From positions 1 to 5,366 of the forward strand of contig JAAFKL010000307.1 in assembly GCA_021399405.1 (NCBI GenBank): a stretch of DNA of 5,366 nt, read 5' to 3'. The translations under genes were made by a program, and so were the position numbers. The notes beneath the pieces were generated by a model. It did not search any database, was not told the DNA's origin, and worked only from the letters and a program-made list of their open reading frames with translations. Shown here piece after piece: positions 1 to 5,366 of the stretch. Each line of letters begins with the position of its first letter. Position 1 is the first letter of the stretch. The DNA is from Candidatus Heimdallarchaeota archaeon. GTDB taxonomy: Archaea; Asgardarchaeota; Heimdallarchaeia; Heimdallarchaeales; Kariarchaeaceae.

Positions 1-1019
1 CGAATATGGTCTTCACTTCTTCCAGTTAGTCGCAAATACGATAATGTGCTGTCATCAATAGGGAAGAAACCTACTGTCGCTCCATATTCTGGACACATAT
101 TGGAAATTGTTGCTTTATCTGGTGTGGATAAATTATCTAATCCGGGACCGTAGAACTCAACAAATTTTGCCACTACTCCCTTTTGTCTTAACATTTGTAC
201 TACTGTGAGGACCAAATCAGTAGCTGTTGTACCTTCAGGCAATTCATTTGTTAATTTGAAACCGATGACTTCTGGTAATAACATATTATAGGGCTGCCCC
301 AACATAACTGCCTCAGCTTCTATTCCACCTACTCCCCATCCTAAAATCCCTAATCCATTTATCATCGTTGTGTGAGAATCAGTACCAACACAAGTATCAA
401 TAACTGCTGTTTTTTCTCCTTTGAAGTCTCTTACATCAACAACTGAAGCAAGATATTCAAGGTTAACTTGATGAATTATTCCATTTCCTGGAGGTACAAC
501 TCGAAAATTAGTGAAGGCATTTTGAGCCCATTTAATTAATTCATATCTTTCCGTGTTGCGACTGTATTCATGTTTCATGTTAATTTGTAGGGAATCAGAA
601 GACCCAAATGAATCAACTTGAATTGAATGGTCTATTACAAGGTCGGTTGGAATAAGTGGATTGATCTTATTTGGATCACCACCTATATCATTCATTTTTT
701 CCCTAATCGCTGCTAAATCAACAATCAGAGGTACACCCGTAAAATCCTGAAGCACAACTCGAGCAGGCATATATGGTACATCTGCCTCTCCTACTCGATT
801 AGGCCAATTTAATACTGAGTTTACGTCATTTTGTGTAACAAGAAAACCATCATAATTCCGAATCACATTTTCCATCAAAATTCTAATTGTAAATGGAGTC
901 TTCTCTAAGTCTACTCCAAATCTAGCTAAAGATGAAATATTATATATTGTGTATTCTTCTGAATTTATAGTAGTTTTTTCTTTAAGGGAATGAATATCAG
1001 ATTCTGCGAGATTAACCAT
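1..1019 (-). CDS. acnA: Aconitate hydratase, AcnA/IRP1 type (N-terminal part, cut by window edge)
   Basis: Aconitase interconverts citrate and isocitrate through cis-aconitate in the cytoplasm, using a [4Fe-4S] cluster, as part of the TCA cycle. The first 339 residues are visible; the family is usually about 890 to 930 residues, so the rest lies beyond base 1. Diagnostic stretches are LQDFTGVP (Q91, matching the active-site Gln of IRP1/AcnA), [18 protein letters not shown], the substrate-site signature [11 protein letters not shown] with D214-S215-H216, [17 protein letters not shown], and [10 protein letters not shown] near the cut end. The three cluster cysteines lie further along and cannot be checked. 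The start is ATG at 1017-1019, giving [14 protein letters not shown], a normal AcnA N-terminus. There is no Shine-Dalgarno sequence, and an A/T-rich element sits about 24 bases upstream. Residue 210, just before the VGTDSH motif, is Cys where AcnA proteins I recall have Leu or Val. The reading frame is intact. Family assignment is very secure. Confidence 0.97.
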   Translation of the reverse strand, partial: MVNLAESDIHSLKEKTTINSEEYTIYNISSLARFGVDLEKTPFTIRILMENVIRNYDGFLVTQNDVNSVLNWPNRVGEADVPYMPARVVLQDFTGVPLIVDLAAIREKMNDIGGDPNKINPLIPTDLVIDHSIQVDSFGSSDSLQINMKHEYSRNTERYELIKWAQNAFTNFRVVPPGNGIIHQVNLEYLASVVDVRDFKGEKTAVIDTCVGTDSHTTMINGLGILGWGVGGIEAEAVMLGQPYNMLLPEVIGFKLTNELPEGTTATDLVLTVVQMLRQKGVVAKFVEFYGPGLDNLSTPDKATISNMCPEYGATVGFFPIDDSTLSYLRLTGRSEDHI

Positions 1020-1028
1020 GATTTTTTA

Positions 1029-1046
1029 ATTTAATTATTTAATTAA
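1029..1046 (-). promoter_or_regulatory. Candidate TATA element for acnA
   Basis: Read on the minus strand, TTAATTAAATAATTAA lies about 15 to 30 bases before the acnA ATG. Its 5' half (1039-1046) is centred near -24, about right for an archaeal TATA box driving a leaderless or very short-leader transcript. The block also contains the inverted repeat TTAATT-attt-AATTAA (1031-1046). Because the whole region is A/T-rich, the exact box cannot be fixed. Confidence 0.45.
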
Positions 1047-1123
1047 GGGATTTCCATACTCCTAGCCATGATTAGTAAAATTGTGATTTTTCTGATTCCA
1101 TAATGTATATTGTTCTTCAAATA

Positions 1124-1133
1124 ATATTTAAAA
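1124..1133 (+). promoter_or_regulatory. Candidate TATA box for the 1157-1978 surface protein
   Basis: ATATTTAAAA is centred about 28 bases before the ATG at 1157. This is close to the spacing expected for an archaeal leaderless transcript and supports 1157 over the upstream ATGs at 1103 and 1145. If transcription starts near 1155, the upstream ATGs would not be in the mRNA. The call rests on position and composition only. Confidence 0.45.
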
Positions 1134-1156
1134 CTCATAAATGGATGCTAAAATGT

Positions 1157-1978
1157 ATGAGAATTTGGAATGTCATTCCTATAATATTGACTATGATCCT
1201 TCTTATTCCCACAGCCACTACTTCGAGGTCCGATCAATTAGACCCTGTGTATGATACGCCTTTGATAACAAGAATTGCAAATATTGACTATGATTTTGCT
1301 GATGTTGATTCTAATGATGGTAAATTTCGTTTTAATGCAAAAGTTGAAGTTTTGAATCAGCAAGAGGAATCGATTACAATTACACATCCCGACACATGTG
1401 GTTTCGCTATAACAGTTAAATCCTTAGAAACAAATCCCGAAGCAACAATCTACAATTCAGAAAGTTGTGGAGATGCATTGACCGAAATTACGTATACTAC
1501 GGGATTTACTCAAACAGAAACGAGTGTAGTTTTTACATCAGAACTCGCTTCAGATAAAATTCCTGATGGTAGATACTCTTTAACATATGGACAACCCTCA
1601 TCTATCTATAATGAATTAGTTTCATTTATTGAGACGGTAATGATTGTTGTTGAAGGTTTAATTCTCATACAAAGTGAAATCCTCCCTCCTGAATGGGCTA
1701 CCCTACATGATAATTCAACCACAGTATCAAAAACAGTCACAATTGATAGTTCTGAAACAACCAGTTATTTTGTGACAACAGATGAGCAGGGTTCGGTAAC
1801 AACTTTGATTGTAATAGATAATCGCACTGAGGTGGAACAAATGAGTGAAAATACAAGTACCGGGGATGGAGATACTCCTGCTGGAGCCTCCGAAACATTG
1901 GATTTTAATATATTATGGTCGATTTTTCCATTTACAGGCTTGGTTTTCGTAAATCTAATCAGAAAAAGATCAAGGTGA
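1157..1978 (+). CDS. Secreted, C-terminally membrane-anchored protein of unknown function
   Basis: I do not recognise a named family. The 273-residue product begins MRIWNVIPIILTMILLIPTA, a typical Sec signal peptide ending near residue 22. An ectodomain follows that looks all-beta. Residues about 58 to 145 alternate polar and hydrophobic positions, carry two cysteines (C81 in TCGF, C104 in SCGD) that could form a disulfide outside the cell, and end in DGRYSLTYG. This resembles the layout of BsuPI-like or Ig-like beta-sandwich domains, but only weakly. Residues about 185 to 246 form a Thr/Ser-rich linker with sequons at N186, N222 and N232. One membrane helix (about 249 to 267) and a RKRSR tail close the protein, placing the ectodomain outside. 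The frame is open from ATG 1103, but that start would put an odd Lys-containing segment before the signal peptide; 1157 fits the TATA element and the signal peptide better. It is divergent from acnA. Confidence 0.8.
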   Translation: MRIWNVIPIILTMILLIPTATTSRSDQLDPVYDTPLITRIANIDYDFADVDSNDGKFRFNAKVEVLNQQEESITITHPDTCGFAITVKSLETNPEATIYNSESCGDALTEITYTTGFTQTETSVVFTSELASDKIPDGRYSLTYGQPSSIYNELVSFIETVMIVVEGLILIQSEILPPEWATLHDNSTTVSKTVTIDSSETTSYFVTTDEQGSVTTLIVIDNRTEVEQMSENTSTGDGDTPAGASETLDFNILWSIFPFTGLVFVNLIRKRSR

Positions 1979-2044
1979 CTCAATATGGTTGAAAGCAATA
2001 ACAACGCTTCAAACCTAAGTCTGATTAAACGATCATTCTATTGC

Positions 2045-2063
2045 TATTATCAGAAAGATAATA
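2045..2063. promoter_or_regulatory. Palindrome at the deaminase promoter (possible operator or terminator stem)
   Basis: TATTATC-AGAAA-GATAATA is a perfect 7-bp inverted repeat with a 5-base centre. Its right arm runs into the TATA box of the deaminase gene and its centre holds the purine-rich BRE-like stretch, so a bound regulator could block TBP/TFB. It could instead form a short stem after the upstream gene, followed by ATATATAATTTT. In A/T-rich DNA a 7-bp inverted repeat can arise by chance. Confidence 0.3.
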
Positions 2064-2070
2064 TATAATT
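2052..2070 (+). promoter_or_regulatory. BRE and TATA box of the deaminase gene
   Basis: A purine-rich AGAAAG (2052-2057) resembles an archaeal BRE and precedes ATATATAATT (2061-2070), centred about 25 bases before the ATG at 2090. No Shine-Dalgarno sequence occurs between them and the start (CTTATAGCGGTTCAATG), so the mRNA is probably leaderless. This is the clearest TATA box in the window. It also argues that the deaminase is transcribed separately from the gene ending at 1978. Confidence 0.6.
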
Positions 2071-2089
2071 TTAATCTTATAGCGGTTCA

Positions 2090-3076
2090 ATGGATTCTGC
2101 TATTCAGAATTTGAAAAAAATTGAATTACACAGGCATTTCGAGGGTTGTATTACCCCTATCATCTTCCATAATTTAGTTAAAAAAAATCATCCTGACAGT
2201 ATATATACAGATTTCAACAAAATTAAAGAACTCTATTCATTTCAAGATTTTATGAGCTTTCTTGAAGCTTTTAGGGTTGTAGTGAATCATATTACGGAAT
2301 ATGATGATTTTAGAATTTTAGCTGACGGTATCGCTCAAGATCTAATTCGGGAAAATATAGTATATACAGAGTTCTTATTTTCTCCAGAACCTTTTATTGA
2401 CATGGGGCTTGATTCAGGTACAATATTACGTTCAATTATGGAGGTTTTTGAATCCCATGACTGCAAAACTGGATTGGTAATCGATTTAGTTAGACAAGCC
2501 GGTTATGATAGTATGATGAATTGTTTAAAAGAAATCATAGAATTAAGGAAAAATGACTCAGAGCTCAAAAATTGGATAAAAGGGATCTCTATCGGTGGAA
2601 ATGAATTGGACCATCCAGGCAAATTATTTGTAGACCATTTTGATCTTGCCCGTGAAAATGGCCTTAAGTTAGTAGCCCATGCTGGTGAATGGGACGGAAA
2701 TCACAGTGTTTGGGATGCAATCGACTTATTGGGAGTTGAAAGAGTTGGTCATGGGATTGCTTCAGTACATGATGATAAATTAATTGCAACTCTAATTGAA
2801 AGAGGTATTAATTTAGATATATCAATTAAAAGCAATTATTTTACTGGCATCTCAGATGTAGGTAATCATCCTGTCAAAGAACTTTACAAAAAAGGTTGTA
2901 GGATCTCCCTTAATACTGATGATCCTGGTTTTTTTGCAACTGATTTAAACGAGGAATATGAGAAATTCTTAGATTTGGGTTTTGAATTAAGCGATTTGCG
3001 ATCAATTGTAAAAAATACTTTGGAAGCTTCATTTTTGACTCAAAAGGAGAAGGATGAAATCAGTTCTAATTTATAA
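2090..3076 (+). CDS. add: Adenosine deaminase-family metal-dependent purine deaminase
   Basis: This is a complete 328-residue cytoplasmic enzyme of the adenosine/adenine deaminase family (amidohydrolase TIM barrel), which hydrolyses the 6-amino group of a purine compound and releases ammonia. The metal and catalytic residues are all present: H14 and H16 in ELHRHFEG, GGNE at 169-172, H197 and E200 in AHAGE, H221 in RVGHG, and D277-D278 in SLNTDDPGFF. The length is normal for the family. The start gives MDSAIQNLKKIELH, placing HxH at the usual distance from the N-terminus, and the promoter spacing agrees. The usual CPxSN loop reads ISIKSN (244-249), so substrate choice is uncertain. Adenosine is the default, but adenine, N6-methyl-AMP or aminodeoxyfutalosine deaminases share this fold. 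It lies 111 bp after the preceding gene and is convergent with the next (28 bp gap). Family membership is very secure; the exact substrate is not. Confidence 0.93.
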   Translation: MDSAIQNLKKIELHRHFEGCITPIIFHNLVKKNHPDSIYTDFNKIKELYSFQDFMSFLEAFRVVVNHITEYDDFRILADGIAQDLIRENIVYTEFLFSPEPFIDMGLDSGTILRSIMEVFESHDCKTGLVIDLVRQAGYDSMMNCLKEIIELRKNDSELKNWIKGISIGGNELDHPGKLFVDHFDLARENGLKLVAHAGEWDGNHSVWDAIDLLGVERVGHGIASVHDDKLIATLIERGINLDISIKSNYFTGISDVGNHPVKELYKKGCRISLNTDDPGFFATDLNEEYEKFLDLGFELSDLRSIVKNTLEASFLTQKEKDEISSNL

Positions 3077-3104
3077 TTTTTAATCCTTTAACCTAATTGT
3101 CAAC
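3077..3104. terminator. Possible T-rich termination region between convergent genes
   Basis: Five T residues follow the deaminase stop codon directly (3077-3081), then a second short T run (TCCTTTAACC). Archaeal termination commonly relies on T-rich tracts without a hairpin. No stem-loop is evident. On the minus strand, the end of the 3105-3797 gene has no comparable T tract here, so its terminator may lie further on, opposite the deaminase coding region. Confidence 0.3.
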
Positions 3105-3797
3105 TTATTTATGTCTTCGATGAATTAACGTAATAAATGTTAAGAATATTATAACTGAAAAAAATGGAAATGGAAGCAGGAGAATTGAGGATTCTTCTTC
3201 TACTGTCACTCTATTTCGTGTTGTACTCGCAAGACCCTTGAAACCTGGGGACCCCCAAAACTCCCAAATTATCTCTACTGTGATATCTGTGGAATATCCA
3301 AGATTATTGAAAGTGAACTGTAATATATCAACATTAATTGAATTTAGTACAAAGCTGTCTAATTCTCTCTGTGGAACCATTAATCCCAATTCAGTTCCAT
3401 CTTCATTAATTATTAGAAATTCCTCATTTGTTGTTTTCCCTAAATATTCAAAATCAAGATTATCATTTGCTTCATTTGTCAGAAGGTCATTGGTTACCTC
3501 ATACTTTTGATCAGTTCGGTTTAATACATTATGAAATCCAATCTCACCAGTTTTGATGTTGTTGATACCCAAGCTAACAGATTTAGCATCTTGTTTTCGT
3601 TCCAATGTAAAGGATAAAGATACACTTTCAATGTCTGGGTCCCTAAAATTATACACTTTATTAAATTCAACTGTATATAATAAAATACCAATCTGATGCT
3701 TTGTTTTATCATCTTGGGCAATGATTATTTTTGAAGATACCATACTATTCAATAAGAGTAATGACAAAATGAGAAAGCCCAAATCTTTCTTATTCAA
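3105..3797 (-). CDS. Secreted, C-terminally anchored protein of unknown function (TTG start)
   Basis: I do not recognise the family. From the TTG at 3795-3797 the product is 230 residues and begins (M)NKKDLGFLILSLLLLNSM, a textbook signal peptide with a basic N-region and probable cleavage near residue 28 (IIIAQ|DD). The mature part has no cysteine. It looks beta-rich (for example SVSLSFTLERK and DITVEIIWEFWG) and has one sequon at N93. A short acidic linker (VEEESS), one membrane helix (about 204 to 225) and a HRRHK tail follow, so the bulk faces outside. The frame is open to another TTG at 3840-3842, but that adds 15 residues before the basic N-region. The only in-frame ATG is near the end of the signal segment and would destroy it. 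The TATA-like element at 3819-3828 lies 26 to 27 bases before the chosen TTG. It lies downstream of the NHL gene on the same strand, separated by 221 bp. Confidence 0.75.
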   Translation of the reverse strand: MNKKDLGFLILSLLLLNSMVSSKIIIAQDDKTKHQIGILLYTVEFNKVYNFRDPDIESVSLSFTLERKQDAKSVSLGINNIKTGEIGFHNVLNRTDQKYEVTNDLLTNEANDNLDFEYLGKTTNEEFLIINEDGTELGLMVPQRELDSFVLNSINVDILQFTFNNLGYSTDITVEIIWEFWGSPGFKGLASTTRNRVTVEEESSILLLPFPFFSVIIFLTFITLIHRRHK

Positions 3798-4018
3798 TAG
3801 AATAAATCTTGTTTGGGCATTAATAAATGTTGAATAATACAAAAAGAATAATCGATATTGAGCAAGATTTCACAGGTATGGGTCTTAATTTAACAACCTA
3901 AGCTGGTTTCAAATATTGAATGATTTATCAATTCATAGCAAACCGCGATAAACATTATTATTTGGTGATTGCGAAGATATTAATTGCGCATAGCACGAAC
4001 TAAATGCAATAGTTTGAT
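3798..4018. other. Intergenic stretch between the two minus-strand surface-protein genes
   Basis: These 221 bases hold the candidate TATA box of the 3105-3797 gene near the left end. Just past the NHL stop codon is an imperfect stem (ATTGC at 3983-3987 pairing with GCAAT at 4006-4010, extended by AT/AT across a two-base bulge) that could act in NHL transcript termination, though no strong T tract follows it. I see no tRNA-like fold and no credible gene. Confidence 0.4.
3819..3828 (-). promoter_or_regulatory. Candidate TATA box for the 3105-3797 gene
   Basis: On the minus strand ATTTATTAAT is centred 26 to 27 bases before the TTG at 3797, the canonical archaeal TATA-to-start distance for a leaderless mRNA. 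It lies inside the coding region that would exist if the upstream TTG at 3842 were used, so it bears directly on the choice of start. It is supported by position and composition only. Confidence 0.5.
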
Positions 4019-5353
4019 TTATCTATTTCTTTTTCTCTGTTTTACCTTTTTTGTTATAGTTCCACTTACAATTACAGCGATAATTAAAGAAAACAATCCC
4101 AATGGTGCACTATCATCACTAATAGAGGTAGTATGGATCTCAGTTGTTGGCTCGAATATTGTAGTTGTATGATCAATAACCGAAGTTTGAGTGTCTGTAG
4201 TTCCTGGTATTGTAATATTGTTCGTAATTGTAGTGTTTATCGTTTGAATTGTCGATATTGTCTGTACATCAGTAATTGTTGAAGTTTCTGTTTGAGTCGA
4301 TATCTCAGTTTGTGTAGATATGTCAGTAATTGTTGATGTGTCAGTGACAGTTGATGTCTCAGTTTGCGTAGACGTTTCCGTTATAGGTGTAAATACTGAT
4401 TGAAATACCTGGACCCTAAAATTACTTGTAACTAGCACATGTGTTGAATTTGCTGCTACTCCATATGGGAAAGTGAATTGACCGTCTGCACTACCTGATA
4501 CACCTGTAATTCCTAGTGAATCCTTGTAATTCCCTGATAAATCATAAAATTGTATTCGATGATTGTTTTGATCTGCAACAATGATTCGATCATTTGTGAC
4601 AGTTACTTGTTTGGGAAAGTTCAATTGATTATCATTAGATCCAGATGCACCTGTCCCAATTGTTTGTTGATATGTTCCTGCTAAATTAAATATTTGAATC
4701 CTTGCATTACCCCCATCTGAAACCAAAATATGTGTCGAATTTACTGAAACTCCAAATGGACCATTGAAATGATTGTTGTCAGTTCCTGATGTTCCACTTG
4801 TACCTAAAGTAGCTTGGTGATTTCCAGCGAGATCCAATATTTGAACTCGATGATTAATTTGTTCTGAAATAAAAATATGAGTCCCATTTATGGCCACACC
4901 CACAGGTCGGTTAAATAGATTGTTTGCGGTACCTGCAACACCTGTTGTTCCTAGCGTGGCTTGATATGTTCCTGAGAGGTCGTATATTTGGACACGATGG
5001 TTCATCTGATCTGCAATAAGTATATGTGTTGAGTTTATAGCAATTCCTGCTGGATTTTCAAATTGGTCGTTCCCGGTCCCAATTGTTCCAGTACCGATTG
5101 TATCTTGATAATTCCCAGCAAGATCGAAAATTTGCATTCTTGGATTTGTGCTCTGGGTAACAAAAATGTGAGTTCCATTCATTGTAATACCTCTCGCGCT
5201 TTGAAATTGCCCGTTTCCTATTCCAGTACTTCCGAATGATGAGACATACTCGGGATGGGCGTGAGTGGTAATTATCGGATTGGTCGATAAATTTCCAATT
5301 ATTAAAATTGATAACATAAAAGAAAGGGTAAAGGAAAATCTAAAATATTTCAT
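4019..5353 (-). CDS. Secreted NHL-repeat beta-propeller protein with Thr-rich stalk and membrane anchor
   Basis: This complete 444-residue protein probably sits on the outer cell surface. It starts MKYFRFSFTLSFMLSILIIG, a Sec signal peptide with cleavage near residues 30 to 33 (THAHPEY). Residues 35 to 318 are six NHL repeats of about 48 residues, each ending in a strand such as NHRVQIYDLSG, enough for a six-bladed propeller. NHL propellers usually bind protein, glycan or nucleic acid ligands, and some relatives are enzymes; I see no catalytic signature. Residues 324 to 371 are hexapeptide repeats, followed by more Thr/Ser-rich stalk to about 411, a membrane helix (about 416 to 434) and a KKVKQRKRNR tail. 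Sequons occur at N59, N107, N156, N205 and N302 in the propeller and at N373 and N379 in the stalk. Only 13 bases precede the ATG, so the promoter is not visible; they hold no Shine-Dalgarno sequence. The ligand is unknown. Confidence 0.9.
   Translation of the reverse strand: MKYFRFSFTLSFMLSILIIGNLSTNPIITTHAHPEYVSSFGSTGIGNGQFQSARGITMNGTHIFVTQSTNPRMQIFDLAGNYQDTIGTGTIGTGNDQFENPAGIAINSTHILIADQMNHRVQIYDLSGTYQATLGTTGVAGTANNLFNRPVGVAINGTHIFISEQINHRVQILDLAGNHQATLGTSGTSGTDNNHFNGPFGVSVNSTHILVSDGGNARIQIFNLAGTYQQTIGTGASGSNDNQLNFPKQVTVTNDRIIVADQNNHRIQFYDLSGNYKDSLGITGVSGSADGQFTFPYGVAANSTHVLVTSNFRVQVFQSVFTPITETSTQTETSTVTDTSTITDISTQTEISTQTETSTITDVQTISTIQTINTTITNNITIPGTTDTQTSVIDHTTTIFEPTTEIHTTSISDDSAPLGLFSLIIAVIVSGTITKKVKQRKRNR
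4241..4384 (-). repeat. 18-bp tandem repeats encoding a Thr-rich hexapeptide stalk
   Basis: Eight consecutive 6-codon units encode ITETST, QTETST, VTDTST, ITDIST, QTEIST, QTETST, ITDVQT and ISTIQT (residues 324 to 371 of the NHL protein). The first six are close copies with regularly placed Asp/Glu and Thr; the last two are degenerate. In the DNA the period is visible as TGTCAGT/CTCAGTTTG-type words every 18 bases between about 4300 and 4375. The segment probably forms an extended, possibly O-glycosylated spacer that lifts the propeller off the membrane. Confidence 0.85.
4400..5251 (-). repeat. Six NHL repeats within the propeller gene
   Basis: Six tandem coding repeats of about 144 to 147 bp follow the pattern F/L-G-(GTxGxGxxQF)-x-P-x-G-(V/I)-(A/S)-(V/I)-N-(G/S)-T-H-I-(L/F)-(V/I)-x-(D/E)-Q-x-N-H-R-(V/I)-Q-(I/F)-x-D-L-(A/S)-G-x-Y. 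The DNA copies have diverged visibly, so this is an old internal duplication rather than a recent expansion. Repeat 5 has lost the NxT motif, and repeats 1 and 6 are the least regular. Confidence 0.85.
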
Positions 5354-5366
5354 AACTAATCACGTA

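Noticed and set aside
1765..2004. Minus-strand 79-codon open frame opposite the 1157-1978 gene
   Set aside because: It is antisense to a well-supported coding region, has no recognisable domain, and its composition follows the opposite strand's codons.
1994..2045. AGCAATA / TATTGCT inverted repeat with a 38-base spacer
   Set aside because: Seven base pairs at this distance in A/T-rich DNA is easily random, and the tighter palindrome at 2045-2063 competes for the same bases.
1985..2068. 27-residue open frame after the first surface protein (MVESNNNASNLS...)
   Set aside because: It runs through the deaminase BRE/TATA region, has no family features, and is as short as expected by chance.
3238..3510. 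Plus-strand 90-codon open frame
   Set aside because: It is a shadow of the 3105-3797 minus-strand gene, with no TATA element at a useful distance and no family features.
3521..3721. Minus-strand 66-codon open frame
   Set aside because: It overlaps the 3105-3797 gene in another frame of the same strand; the gene with signal peptide and anchor is far more credible.
3920..4003. 27-residue plus-strand open frame in the intergenic gap (MIYQFIANRDKHYY...)
   Set aside because: It is short, has no Shine-Dalgarno sequence or clear TATA box, and has no recognisable features; chance is the simpler explanation.
3984..4172. Plus-strand 62-codon open frame with a hydrophobic segment that looks like a membrane peptide
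   Set aside because: It is mostly antisense to the membrane helix and stalk of the NHL protein, and the reverse complement of a hydrophobic segment can also read as hydrophobic. No supporting promoter is evident.
1..5366. Search for a new multi-gene defence, mobile or biosynthetic system
   Set aside because: There are no transposase, integrase, nuclease, toxin or CRISPR signatures. The genes face different directions with separate promoters, and the two enzymes are housekeeping types. I cannot support a shared system from this window.

Overview
The window looks like a fragment of an AT-rich archaeal genome. All five genes lack a recognisable Shine-Dalgarno sequence. The four whose upstream DNA is visible have an A/T-rich TATA-like element about 24 to 28 bases before the chosen start codon, which is the layout of archaeal leaderless transcripts. 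Three proteins have a Sec-type signal peptide, an Asn-X-Ser/Thr-bearing ectodomain, one C-terminal membrane helix and a short Arg/Lys tail, a surface-protein design common in archaea. An Asgard archaeon, perhaps of the Heimdall type, is a guess from general style (AcnA-type aconitase, Thr-rich anchored surface proteins) and is not proven by the sequence.

Layout from left to right: (1) 1-1019, minus strand, the N-terminal 339 residues of an AcnA/IRP1-type aconitase, cut by the window edge. (2) A divergent promoter region at about 1020-1156. (3) 1157-1978, plus strand, an anchored secreted protein of unknown function with two cysteines. (4) 2090-3076, plus strand, a complete adenosine deaminase-family metal hydrolase with its own TATA box, overlapped by a short palindrome. 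(5) 3105-3797, minus strand, a second anchored secreted protein of unknown function, probably starting at TTG and convergent with the deaminase. (6) 4019-5353, minus strand, a secreted six-repeat NHL beta-propeller on a Thr/Ser-rich stalk with a C-terminal membrane anchor. No gene-free stretch exceeds 300 bases.

Functionally there are two cytoplasmic housekeeping enzymes (citrate/isocitrate interconversion and purine deamination or salvage) and three cell-surface proteins. Orientations alternate and most genes seem to have their own promoter, so I see no multi-gene operon and no clear shared pathway. I found no mobile element, CRISPR array, tRNA or rRNA, and no convincing new multi-gene system. 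The most notable features are the once-per-blade glycosylation sequon in the propeller protein, the stalk made of 18-bp repeats, and the TATA-to-start spacing that moves the start of two genes.
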